Assembly: GCF_009857595.1 (NCBI RefSeq) | Contig: NZ_WWCU01000014.1 | Span: 1 to 64,000 of the forward strand | DNA: 64,000 nt | Source: Pseudoduganella aquatica | GTDB lineage: Bacteria > Pseudomonadota > Gammaproteobacteria > Burkholderiales > Burkholderiaceae_D | Reading direction: 5' to 3' | In this document: positions 26,180 to 38,333 of the stretch, in pieces | How the letters are laid out: the number at the start of each line of letters is the position of its first letter | Position numbering within the stretch: position 1 is the stretch's first letter | Made by a program: the position numbers and the translations under genes | Notes under the pieces: generated by a model | Told to the model about the DNA's origin: nothing | Database searches by the model: none | The model's input: the letters and a program-made list of their open reading frames with translations, nothing else

Positions 26180-26268
26180 TTCCGCTCTCCCAGCGCGCCG
26201 CAGCCGGCGGCAAAGCCGCAGCTCACGAGCAGAAAAACGACGATTGCGCCGATAAACACCACATCCAT
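26176..26268 (-). CDS. 30-residue membrane peptide ORF heading the kdp operon
   Basis: The ORF encodes MDVVFIGAIVVFLLVSCGFA followed by [10 protein letters not shown]: one hydrophobic helix with two Cys and a charged tail. GAGGG lies 8 bases before the ATG, the stop overlaps the kdpF start (ATGA), and the whole ORF is downstream of the kdp promoter. It is too short for automatic gene callers. Short ORFs of similar shape before kdpF are, to my memory, found in other proteobacteria, but no function is assigned. It may be a second accessory peptide of the pump. Confidence 0.72.
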   Translation of the reverse strand: MDVVFIGAIVVFLLVSCGFAAGCGALGERK

Positions 26269-26302
26269 TTTGATACCCTCGCAGGTCTTGTTTTGATGCT
26301 TC

Positions 26303-26370
26303 CAGCTTATCGGCGGAGACCTAAAAGTGTTGTAAAGACTGTGGGGCAGGGTGTAAACGCGGTGTAAAAA
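26303..26370 (-). promoter_or_regulatory. kdp operon promoter with TTTACA-type direct repeats (candidate KdpE site)
   Basis: Read on the minus strand, TTTTTACACC and GTTTACACC (26351-26370) are followed by TTTACAAC and, 47 bases after the first G of GTTTACA, by GATAAG (26306-26311), a likely -10 about 37 bases before the first ORF. The upstream T-rich TTTTTACACC resembles the KdpE target of E. coli. The same arrangement precedes the porin gene at 27918. Confidence 0.62.
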
Positions 26371-26383
26371 TTGGCCGCCAGAA

Positions 26384-26412
26384 TAGACAATCGCGCCGGG
26401 CGCACTTATGCT
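26384..26412 (+). promoter_or_regulatory. Candidate sigma-70 promoter of the exported protein divergent from kdp
   Basis: TAGACA (26384-26389) and TATGCT (26407-26412) are 17 bases apart, 22 bases before the ATG at 26434. The -35 lies within 30 bases of the TTTACACC repeats of the kdp promoter, so one regulator could act on both. Confidence 0.5.
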
Positions 26413-26433
26413 GAAACCGTTCCGGGAGCTTCC

Positions 26434-27147
26434 ATGAAAAAAAACGTGCCGGCATGGCGCAGCACCCTGCTTCTGATGCTATGCGCTCCCGCAGCGCAGG
26501 CGGGCCGCCCCATGGCGGCCGACGACGCCGCCATCCTCGATCCGCGCCAGTGCCAGCTGGAGATGTGGGCACAGCACAACAAGACTCAGAACGAATACTG
26601 GACGGCCCCGGCCTGCAATTTCGGCGGCGGCTGGGAGCTGGGCGCAGGCGCGGGACGCGCGCGCAGCCTGGCAGGCGGCGGCCGGGATACGCTGTCGCTG
26701 CTGCAGGCGAAAACGCTGCTGCGCGCGCCGCAGGAAGATGGATGGGGACTGGGCCTGGTGCTGGCCGGCCAGTGGCGCACCGGCGCAAACAGCAACCGTG
26801 ACCTGTCGCTGAACCTGCCGCTCAGCGTGGAGCTGGCGGGGGACCGCGCCATGCTGCACGCGAATGTCGGCTGGCTGCGCCTGCGCGGCCAGCCCGAACC
26901 AGCCAGCCCGCGCCTGCAGCGCAGCTGGGCGCTGGGCCTGGAGCTGGCGGCCGGCGAACGCGCCGCCTTCACGGCGGAAGCTTACGGACGCCAGCGCACC
27001 GGCAGCTACATGCAGCTGGGCGCGCGCTACAGCCTGATTCCGGGCCGGGCCGATATCGACATAGCCTACGGCGACCGCGCCGGACGCCGCGGCGCCGAAC
27101 GCTATCTCGCCGTCGGCCTGACGCTGGTCGCCTCGCTGGCCGACTGA
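26434..27147 (+). CDS. Exported protein of unknown function, divergent from kdp
   Basis: A 237-residue protein with a signal peptide (MKKNVPAWRSTLLLMLCAP, cleavage near AQA). The mature part has two Cys (RQCQLEMW, PACNFGGGW) and many alternating amphipathic stretches (WELGAGAGRARS; WGLGLVLAGQW; YMQLGARYSLI), which suggest an outer-membrane beta-barrel, though it lacks a C-terminal Phe. I do not recognise the family. GGGAG precedes the ATG. Position between kdp and the porin gene suggests a link to potassium or osmotic stress. Confidence 0.72.
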   Translation: MKKNVPAWRSTLLLMLCAPAAQAGRPMAADDAAILDPRQCQLEMWAQHNKTQNEYWTAPACNFGGGWELGAGAGRARSLAGGGRDTLSLLQAKTLLRAPQEDGWGLGLVLAGQWRTGANSNRDLSLNLPLSVELAGDRAMLHANVGWLRLRGQPEPASPRLQRSWALGLELAAGERAAFTAEAYGRQRTGSYMQLGARYSLIPGRADIDIAYGDRAGRRGAERYLAVGLTLVASLAD

Positions 27148-27162
27148 GCGAGGCCGCCCGGC

Positions 27163-27918
27163 TTAGAACGCTTTGCTGACCGTCAGCACCAGCGCGCTCT
27201 TGCCCAGGAATTTCCCGTTGGCGGGCGAGGCGTAGGCGCTCTTGCCCGCGTTAGTGCCGATGACGGCCAGCGCGCCGGTGAGCACGCCGAAGTCCTTGGT
27301 GGCGCCGATTTTCCAGTCGCTATAGTCGGCCTGACTGGCGTTCTTCACCTTCTGGCGGCCCGCGTGCAGGTTGACGGTGTAGCCGCCGCCTGCATCGATA
27401 TTGGCGCCCACGTCCAGGTAGCCGCTGTTCTTGCTGTCGACGAAGCCGAACAGATTGGTCACAGAGTGCGAGTACTTCACGTAGGCCGGGCCGTAGCCCA
27501 GCTGGCCGTAGATTTCGGTGGTGTCGGCGTTGGCAAAGCCGGCTACGTGTTTCAGATCATTGGACGGGTAGACATAGGCCAGCACGCCCGCGTCGTAAGA
27601 CACGTCGGCGCCCAGCTGGCCGCGCTTGCCGGCGTACAGGTCCAGCTCCACGCCGCCATCGCCGCCCGCGTCCCTGGTCCACTTGATGGTTGAGCCCCAG
27701 GCGCCGGCGTAGAAGCCGCTCGGGTTGTTGACGTAATCCACGCCGCCCTGCAGCGCAGGCTTCAGGCGGGTCTGCGAGATGCCGCGATAGCGGTAGTCGG
27801 ATGTGGCGGCGGCGTTGAAGCTGGTTTCATTGTCCGGCTTCTGGTCCTCGGCTTGCGCAGCGGCGCAAGTCGCAGACAAGGTGGCCGCGGCAGCGGCGGC
27901 GAGCAGCAGTTTCTTCAT
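27163..27918 (-). CDS. TorF-family putative outer-membrane porin
   Basis: A 251-residue protein with signal peptide (MKKLLLAAAAAATLSATCAA, cleavage after AQA). The mature N-terminus FNAAATSDYRYRGISQT is characteristic of the TorF/TIGR02001 family of putative porins. The remainder alternates short hydrophobic strands and turns and ends in Phe (LVLTVSKAF), as expected of a beta-barrel. AAGGA lies 8 bases before the ATG at 27918. Its promoter region matches that of kdp, so it may admit K+ or another solute during the same stress. Confidence 0.87.
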   Translation of the reverse strand: MKKLLLAAAAAATLSATCAAAQAEDQKPDNETSFNAAATSDYRYRGISQTRLKPALQGGVDYVNNPSGFYAGAWGSTIKWTRDAGGDGGVELDLYAGKRGQLGADVSYDAGVLAYVYPSNDLKHVAGFANADTTEIYGQLGYGPAYVKYSHSVTNLFGFVDSKNSGYLDVGANIDAGGGYTVNLHAGRQKVKNASQADYSDWKIGATKDFGVLTGALAVIGTNAGKSAYASPANGKFLGKSALVLTVSKAF

Positions 27919-27957
27919 GGTGCAGTCCTTCTTTGGTGGCGGAAAACAGGAGCTGCA

Positions 27958-28022
27958 CAGCTTATCGGGTGGGCCGTAAAAACAGTCTAAAAAGTGGCGC
28001 GGCAGATGTAAACGCCGCGTAA
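27958..28022 (-). promoter_or_regulatory. Porin promoter, near-copy of the kdp promoter
   Basis: On the minus strand GTTTACATC (28013 downward) is followed exactly 47 bases later by GATAAG (27961-27966), then 42 bases to the ATG. Over 67 aligned positions without gaps, 44 are identical to the kdp promoter region, including CAGCTTATCGG in full and TGTAAACGC. Confidence 0.6.
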
Positions 28023-28025
28023 GGA

Positions 28026-28907
28026 TCAGGCGATGCGCATCAGCCGCTTGATGGCGGCGCGCAGCGTGGGATCGGACACCGGCTTGTTCAGCAGGCCGGC
28101 GGCGCCTGCTGCGCGGGCGCGGGCGCTGTCGTAGGCGTAGTCCCGCGAGACCAGCAGCACCACGTCCGGCGCGCGCACATCCGCTCCGGCCTGCTCGCGC
28201 AGCGCGGCGCACAGGAGGTAGGGGTCGATTTCCGCCAGCGAGGTATTGATGAGGACCACCGCCACCGGCGCCAGCATCTGCGGCGCATCGGCGCAGGCGG
28301 CCAGTGCGGACGGCTCATCCGAGGCCCATAGCGCCGGAATGGCCCAGGGCTTGAGCAGCTTGGCGACGTGCTGGCTGAAGCGCGCGTTGCGGTCCACCAC
28401 CAGCACCGCGCCGCGCCGGTCCTGGCCCGTGGTGCGCATGGCCGCGTACTCGGACGGGTCGGTCAGGTCGAAATCCAGCCGTTCGCGCGCGCGGCGTTCC
28501 GCCAGCGGCGGCAGGCCCGCGCCAGCCAGCCTGGCCAGCGCTTCGGCGCGGCGCTCCACCAGGCGGGCCAGTTCGGCGTGCAGGCTGTCGTCGTCGCAAG
28601 GCATGGGCAAGGAGGGATAAGGCAGGGCCGTCAGCAGGCCCGCCCCCTGCTCCGGCCCGGCTTGGGGCGCGCCCAGCAGCAGCGCCGGACGCACGTCGCC
28701 GGGATTGAGCGCCGCCAGCACCGCCAGGGACTTCAGCTCGGCGCCGTTGGCGATCAGCAGGTCAGGCTCCTGCAAGCTGTCGCCGGGCAGGAAAAAATAC
28801 GCCGGGCCGTGGTGCGGCGCGCGCTTCAGCGCCGCCGCCAGGGCCTCTTCCTGCGCTTCGGCAAAGCCGATCAGGCGCACCGCGAACGGAAATTTGTCTG
28901 CACTCAT
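28026..28907 (-). CDS. Degenerate response-regulator receiver protein
   Basis: A 293-residue soluble protein. Residues 166-293 have the shape of a receiver (VLVVDRNARFSQHVAKLL; VAVVLINTS; LLVSRDYAYDSARARAAGAA; LNKPV), but the phospho-acceptor position holds Asn221-Thr222 and only one acidic residue (Asp172) of the usual pair remains; Lys275 is kept. Residues 8-115 look like a second, more eroded receiver. No output domain is seen. It is probably a phosphorylation-independent signalling protein. The ATG at 28907 has a GAGCGAG site; an in-frame start eight codons earlier is less likely. Confidence 0.72.
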   Translation of the reverse strand: MSADKFPFAVRLIGFAEAQEEALAAALKRAPHHGPAYFFLPGDSLQEPDLLIANGAELKSLAVLAALNPGDVRPALLLGAPQAGPEQGAGLLTALPYPSLPMPCDDDSLHAELARLVERRAEALARLAGAGLPPLAERRARERLDFDLTDPSEYAAMRTTGQDRRGAVLVVDRNARFSQHVAKLLKPWAIPALWASDEPSALAACADAPQMLAPVAVVLINTSLAEIDPYLLCAALREQAGADVRAPDVVLLVSRDYAYDSARARAAGAAGLLNKPVSDPTLRAAIKRLMRIA

Positions 28908-29063
28908 GGCTCGCTCATGGACGATTTGCACCGCTTTTTCCCACGTATTGAGCTATTTAACCACAACTCCCCACCCTTTCCGGCGTCCAGTTTCCCGCCA
29001 TTGCCGCCGGTTGCGGATAGAATGCGCAGGCAAGCGCGCCTGCGGGCGTTGCGCAGAAAGCAC

Positions 29064-29095
29064 TTGCAGAGCAAAATAACTGTATATAATCACAG
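29064..29095 (+). promoter_or_regulatory. parE promoter overlapped by a LexA-box-like palindrome
   Basis: TTGCAG (29064-29069) and TATAAT (29085-29090) form a promoter with a short 15-base spacer. The -10 box lies inside CTGTATATAATCACAG (29080-29095), which fits the CTGT-N8-ACAG LexA site of beta- and gammaproteobacteria exactly and matches 15 of 20 positions of the E. coli consensus. It is 58 bases before the parE ATG. Confidence 0.5.
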
Positions 29096-29152
29096 CACTT
29101 TGCAGCAAGCTGCCGCACCAATAGAGAACCGCACAACCTAGCTTGATCACGT

Positions 29153-31150
<1,998 letters not shown>

Positions 31151-31170
31151 TACAGCACACGTTATCTGAC

Positions 31171-33663
<2,493 letters not shown>

Positions 33664-33678
33664 GCTGCTGCAAAACGC

Positions 33679-33718
33679 ATTGAGCCGCATTCGGGGTCTC
33701 CCCCGAATGCGGCTCAAT
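33679..33718. terminator. Long perfect hairpin between convergent parC and exported-protein gene
   Basis: An uninterrupted 18-bp stem (ATTGAGCCGCATTCGGGG and its complement) with a 4-base TCTC loop occupies the 69 bases between two convergent genes. A true T-run is absent on both strands, so it may act as a transcript-end stabiliser or a rho-assisted terminator rather than a classic one. Confidence 0.65.
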
Positions 33719-33732
33719 TCATTGACGGACGC

Positions 33733-34209
33733 TTATTTGACGGTAGCTGCCTTGACGTCGGCGGCGGCTTTCGCTTTCACCTCGTTGGTCTTGGCGGCGG
33801 CGATGGCTTTGTCTTCCATCGCTTCGGCTTTTTCTTTCGCTACCTTGGCGTCGGCCTTGGCGGTAGTCTTGTCGACGTTGGCGTTGGCGGCGGCCATTTT
33901 CTTGTCGGCCTTGGCTTCGGCTTTCACCTTGTCTTCAGGGTCGGCCTTGGCGACCTTTTCTTCGCCCTTCATATGGGTCTTCTCGGCCTTGGCGTGCGCC
34001 TTGGCGACTTTTTCGTCAGCCTTGGCCTGGGCTTTGGCTACATCCTGGTCGGCCGCAGCGTCTTTTTTCATTTCCTTGGCTTCTGCTTTGGCAACCGTTT
34101 TTTCAGCCTTGGCCTGGGCCTTGGCAACGTCGGCGGCCGGGGCTGGGGTTTGCGCCATGGCGGCGCTAGCGAACAGACCTGCGATCAGGGTGGCAATCAG
34201 CTTATTCAT
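33733..34209 (-). CDS. Exported Lys/Ala-rich coiled-coil protein
   Basis: A 158-residue protein: signal peptide (MNKLIATLIAGLFASAAMAQ), then about 135 residues almost entirely Ala, Lys, Glu and Asp in repeats such as DVAKAQAKAEKTVAKAEAK and KADEKVAKAHAKAEKTH. The composition predicts one long charged helix or coiled coil in the periplasm, like the TolA stalk or small alanine-rich envelope proteins. No domain or catalytic motif is visible. AAGG precedes the ATG. Function unknown. Confidence 0.8.
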   Translation of the reverse strand: MNKLIATLIAGLFASAAMAQTPAPAADVAKAQAKAEKTVAKAEAKEMKKDAAADQDVAKAQAKADEKVAKAHAKAEKTHMKGEEKVAKADPEDKVKAEAKADKKMAAANANVDKTTAKADAKVAKEKAEAMEDKAIAAAKTNEVKAKAAADVKAATVK

Positions 34210-34348
34210 GGTATGGACCTTTCAGTTGTTTTCTGGGATGTGCATATTTCTTGTCACGGATCCAGAATATGCCCACACGCCCTGCCCATCTGTACGCTAG
34301 CGCACTCAGTAGTTGTATCAATCGTTACCAAACGTTTTAGCGCTGCTT

Positions 34349-35767
34349 TCAGCGCGAGTCGCGCGAGTACAGGTCTATCGTGGCGCTGACCGCTTCGCTG
34401 CACACGGCGCAGAACTTCTCGCTGCGGTCGAACATCAGGCATTGCTGCGCCGGGCGGTAGTAGCCGGTGGCCTCGTAGTTGGCGCCTTCGAAGGCGCCCA
34501 CTTCGTGCTTGTGCGGCGCGGCCGAGAACAGCTTGCTGGTGTAGGCCAGGTCTTCCTTGAACAGCGCGCTCATTTCGGACTCGGGACGGATGGCCTTGCG
34601 CAGCGCGGCGCGCGTCTTCTGGTATTCGCGCGAATGCGCTTCGTATTCGGCCTTGGGCCACGGCGTGGGCAGCGGCGTGGCGGCGTTCACCAGGTGCTTC
34701 CATTTGAGCTTGGCCGGGTCGCGCAGCGCCGTGGCGTTGGGCTCCCACGGCTCCACCCGCTCGCCTGTGGACTGGTAGGCCACCGGCGAGGTGTAGTACT
34801 CGTCCGCCAGGCCGGCGAAGTGGTGGCCGAATTCGTGCACGAACAGGTAGTTGGCCCAGTCGCTATTGGCCGCCGCAGTGCTGAACTGGCCGTAGATGCC
34901 GCCGCCGCCGTAGGTGTCGTTGTTGACCAGGATTTCGATGAATTCATATGGCGCGTGCTGGGCGATGTCGCGCAGGGCGCGGTTGTCCAGCGCCAGCACA
35001 TAGCGCTCGCTGCCGAAGATATCGTAGCGGGTGCCCAGCGGCGAGGCGTGGTGAACGCCGGTGGAGGGACGCGATACGCCGGACTCCTGGGTCGGCACGG
35101 CCAGGCCCCACACATTGAAGTCCCTGGCGCGCTCCTTGAACGGCGATACGCTGAACAGGTAGTCCGCCAGGCGGCGCGCGGTGGCTTCGAACTTGGCCAT
35201 GTCGGCCTTGTTGTAGCCGTCGCCCAGTATCAGCAGGTCCACCTTGTCCGGCGACGGGCCGCTGACGCGGATGGGGATCGGCTTGGCGGGCGCGGGCTCC
35301 TGCTTGCGCACCACGTCCTGCGCGTCGGTGTCCACTTCCACGCTCCACACCACGGAGAAGGCGTTGCGCTCGTCGCGCTTGAGGATGCGCACTTTCACCG
35401 GGCGGTCCGGCTTGGGGAAACGCACGGATTCCTGGAAGCCCCGGCTGGTCTTCTGCGCTTCCTCGGTGCTGCGCCATTCGCCGAAGATGGTGGAGAAGCC
35501 GCGCGAATACAGCAGGTCGCCGGTCTTGGCGTCCACCACTTCCACGCGGTTCACGCCCCGGTCGGTGTCGTCCAGGTTGCGCGAGAGCTTGCCGGCCCAC
35601 GGCAGCGGCTCGATCACCACGCGGTCCATGGCGTACTGCTCGTTCAGGGCGTTGCCCGTGTGGAGATAGTCCAGCCGCACGGTGGCGGGGGGCGCTGCGA
35701 ACGCGGCGGATGAGAGCAGGAGCGCCGCGCCGAGCAATGCGGCGCGGGCCTTGGTGGTGAGGGTCAT
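34349..35767 (-). CDS. Exported M64-family metallopeptidase (IgA peptidase M64)
   Basis: A 472-residue protein with signal peptide (TLTTKARAALLGAALLLSSA, cleavage near AFA). Zinc motif HEFGHHFAGLADEY starts at residue 311, within the M64 catalytic domain (about 190-450). The N-terminal part is a beta-rich M64 N domain (VRLDYLHTGNALNEQ). It should cut proteins outside the inner membrane; the IgA activity of the name-giving enzyme need not apply. AAGGA lies 7 bases before the ATG at 35767; the longer frame has no leader. The next gene upstream is a cyanophycinase. Confidence 0.92.
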   Translation of the reverse strand: MTLTTKARAALLGAALLLSSAAFAAPPATVRLDYLHTGNALNEQYAMDRVVIEPLPWAGKLSRNLDDTDRGVNRVEVVDAKTGDLLYSRGFSTIFGEWRSTEEAQKTSRGFQESVRFPKPDRPVKVRILKRDERNAFSVVWSVEVDTDAQDVVRKQEPAPAKPIPIRVSGPSPDKVDLLILGDGYNKADMAKFEATARRLADYLFSVSPFKERARDFNVWGLAVPTQESGVSRPSTGVHHASPLGTRYDIFGSERYVLALDNRALRDIAQHAPYEFIEILVNNDTYGGGGIYGQFSTAAANSDWANYLFVHEFGHHFAGLADEYYTSPVAYQSTGERVEPWEPNATALRDPAKLKWKHLVNAATPLPTPWPKAEYEAHSREYQKTRAALRKAIRPESEMSALFKEDLAYTSKLFSAAPHKHEVGAFEGANYEATGYYRPAQQCLMFDRSEKFCAVCSEAVSATIDLYSRDSR

Positions 35768-35822
35768 GGCTGGTCCTTGTACCGGGTTGTGTGCCGGTAT
35801 TCTAAGGCAGCCCACGCCAAAT

Positions 35823-37070
35823 TTAGTTCTTGTATTTGTACAGCGGACGTTGCACTTCTATGGGCCGGATGTCGAGCCGCAGGTTGAGGATGGAATACGC
35901 TTCCACCACCGACGACAGGTAGCCCGTGCTTTCCGGCGTCTTGGAGAAGCGGAACTCGAAGCCGATCTCCGGCGCCGTGCCGCGCGGGTCGCCGCTGGCG
36001 ATGCCGATGGCGTCCTGCTGGTCGCTGTCGATCAGCTTTTCCATCAGGTCCACCACGGCGCTGTTGCCCAGGATGTCGTTGCTGAACACCGCGCCGCGCC
36101 GCACCGGCCGCGTGTTGTCCAGCCGCCCGTCGGCCTTGTCCGGCGCCGGCGTGAAGGTCTGGGTGGCGATGTTGAACTTGTCGCCCCTGTCCAGGTAGCT
36201 GATCAGGATGTTGCTGACGTTGAAGGCGCTCGATTCGGAATCCATGGTGGCGTGCGACAGGTCCAGCAGCATGGCGCCTCGGTAGCCGATGATCTCCACT
36301 TCGCGCTTGGCGTTGACCACCATGGCGCTGTTCTCGTCGATGCCCAGGCCGAGCTGGTAGCCCTTCTTGAGCATGGCCGGGATCATGCGCGCGAAGCGGC
36401 CGCGTATCAGCAGGTGCTGGTCGACGAAGATGTCGTCGCCGATGAAGCCCAGGCCGGGCGCGATGTCCTTGCCGTCGGCCACGCCCTCCTGCAGCGTGGC
36501 GAGCACGCGGCGCGCGTCGTAGAACATGGTGCTGCTCATGATGGCCGCGCCGGCGCTGGTGCCGGCGATGACGCCGCCGCGCCGGTAGATGTCCCAGATC
36601 GCGTCCAGCGCCGCCGTGCGGGTGCCGTCCGCGCGCACCAGTGCCTGCGTGATGCGGCCCTGGTCGCCGCCGGCGAAGTACACGCCGTCGGCGCGCCGCA
36701 CGCGGTCGGCCAGGGTCATGTCGTCGGCCGCCTTGCGGTAGTCGCTATTGGCCAGCTTGACGGCGATGGGCACCAGGAAGGGGTCGGCGCCGTAGCGTTT
36801 CAAATAGCCGATGATGGCCTGGCCGGAACGCTCCGGCGTGCCTGCGGCCGAAGGAAATACCGCGATGCGAGCGCCCTTGCCGCCGGCCAGCTGCACGATG
36901 CGCTGCCAGATGTCGGCATTGTCGCCGCGCAGGCCGCCGCCGATGATGACGAGCGAACCCTTGGGCTGCGCCGGCTCGGCCGCATGGGCGTGCATCGGGG
37001 CGCCGAAGATGGCGTACCAGAGCAGGGAAAAGCGGCCTACGCTATGAATCAAAGTCTTGAGTACACCCAT
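35823..37070 (-). CDS. Exported cyanophycinase-like serine peptidase (S51)
   Basis: A 415-residue protein with an N-terminal leader (residues 1-31, ending HAHAA), so it acts outside the cytoplasm like the CphE type. The S51 features are GGGLRGDNADIW, YFAGGDQGRI and the nucleophile elbow IAGTSAGAAIMSS with Ser172. Cyanophycinases split the storage polymer multi-L-arginyl-poly-L-aspartate into beta-Asp-Arg dipeptides. The ATG at 37070 has only a weak ribosome site. It is divergent from an aspartoacylase-like gene. Confidence 0.88.
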   Translation of the reverse strand: MGVLKTLIHSVGRFSLLWYAIFGAPMHAHAAEPAQPKGSLVIIGGGLRGDNADIWQRIVQLAGGKGARIAVFPSAAGTPERSGQAIIGYLKRYGADPFLVPIAVKLANSDYRKAADDMTLADRVRRADGVYFAGGDQGRITQALVRADGTRTAALDAIWDIYRRGGVIAGTSAGAAIMSSTMFYDARRVLATLQEGVADGKDIAPGLGFIGDDIFVDQHLLIRGRFARMIPAMLKKGYQLGLGIDENSAMVVNAKREVEIIGYRGAMLLDLSHATMDSESSAFNVSNILISYLDRGDKFNIATQTFTPAPDKADGRLDNTRPVRRGAVFSNDILGNSAVVDLMEKLIDSDQQDAIGIASGDPRGTAPEIGFEFRFSKTPESTGYLSSVVEAYSILNLRLDIRPIEVQRPLYKYKN

Positions 37071-37186
37071 ATCCGGTCCGTTTTGCGAGAAATTGCGTGG
37101 AGAAGCACCGGCACCGGTACCTCTTGCTTGCAAATATACATCAAATGAGCATAATCCCCCGATACCTTATCGATCGGGCCACCGCC

Positions 37187-38317
37187 ATGCGAACCGCTAA
37201 CCACACCATCAAGCACCCCATTTCAGCCCCCCACAGCAGCGCCCAGTTCGAACTGACCAGCTACCGCTATGGCACGCCCGGCGCGGGCAAGAAGGTCTAT
37301 ATCCAGGCCGCGCTGCACGCGGACGAAGTGCCCGGCATGCTGGTGGCGCAATTCCTGCGCAAGCGGCTGGAGGCGCTGGACGCGGCGGGCAAGGTGCGGG
37401 GCGAGATCATCCTGGTGCCGGCGGCCAATCCCATCGGCCTGTCGCAGGCCATCCACGGCGCGCCCTTCGGCCGTTTCGACCTGACCACCGGCGTGAATTT
37501 CAACCGCGCCTACAAGCATGTGGCGGAGGAGCTGAAAACCTCGCTGGCGGGCTTGCTGGGGCCGGACGCGGACGCCAATGTGCGCACCATCCGCCAGCAC
37601 GCGCTGGCATCGGTGGCGGCCTGGCAGCCCAAGTCCGACGGCGAGGCGCACAAAAAACTGCTGCTGGAGATGGCGATTGACGCCGATATCGTGCTCGATC
37701 TGCATTGCGACAACGAGGCCGTGCTGCACATCTACGCCGGCACGCCGCTGGCGGACGCGATTGCGCCGCTGGCACGCCTGATGGGCGCGCACGCGGTGCT
37801 GCTGGCCCTGGCGGCGGGCGGCGAGCCCTTCGACGAGGCCTGCAGCCGTTTGTGGTGGGACTTGCAAGCGCACTTCGGCGACGCATTCCCGATTCCGCCC
37901 GCCTGCCTGTCCACCACCGTGGAGCTGCGCGGCGAAATGGACGTGAGCTACGAGCTGGCGGAGCAGGACGCGGACGCGCTGGCGCGCTTCCTGGCCCACG
38001 CCGGCGTGCTCGATGCGGAAGTGGGCGAGCTGCCCGCGCCGCTGTGCGAGGCCACGCCGCTGGAAGGCGTGGAACCCATCCTGGCGCCGCATGCGGGGGT
38101 GCTGGTGTACAAGCGCGAGATGGGCGAGAAGCTCAAGGCGGGCGACGCGGTGGCGGACGTGATCGACGCGGCCAGCGGCGCCGTCACCACGGTGTGCTGC
38201 ACGGTGGACGGCGTGCTGTTTGCGCGCACCGCGCACCGCCATGTGCTGCGCGGCTGGAACATCGGAAAAATCGCGGGCGCGCAGGCGTTCCGTTCCGGCG
38301 ACCTGCTCAGCCAGTAA
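37187..38317 (+). CDS. Succinylglutamate desuccinylase/aspartoacylase-family zinc hydrolase (M14)
   Basis: A 376-residue cytoplasmic enzyme. Zinc ligands His44 and Glu47 are in ALHADEVPG and His173 is in VLDLHCDNE; the catalytic base is Glu246 in STTVELRGE. The C-terminal beta domain (about 290-376) includes HAGVLVYKREMGE. It removes an acyl group from an amino acid or cuts a small amide; the exact substrate is open. The stop lies 16 bases before a YfcC carrier gene, so the pair is an uptake-and-hydrolysis unit. The start at 37187 is a judgement; an ATG at 37145 is possible. Confidence 0.87.
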   Translation: MRTANHTIKHPISAPHSSAQFELTSYRYGTPGAGKKVYIQAALHADEVPGMLVAQFLRKRLEALDAAGKVRGEIILVPAANPIGLSQAIHGAPFGRFDLTTGVNFNRAYKHVAEELKTSLAGLLGPDADANVRTIRQHALASVAAWQPKSDGEAHKKLLLEMAIDADIVLDLHCDNEAVLHIYAGTPLADAIAPLARLMGAHAVLLALAAGGEPFDEACSRLWWDLQAHFGDAFPIPPACLSTTVELRGEMDVSYELAEQDADALARFLAHAGVLDAEVGELPAPLCEATPLEGVEPILAPHAGVLVYKREMGEKLKAGDAVADVIDAASGAVTTVCCTVDGVLFARTAHRHVLRGWNIGKIAGAQAFRSGDLLSQ

Positions 38318-38333
38318 CCCTTTCAAGGCCCAC

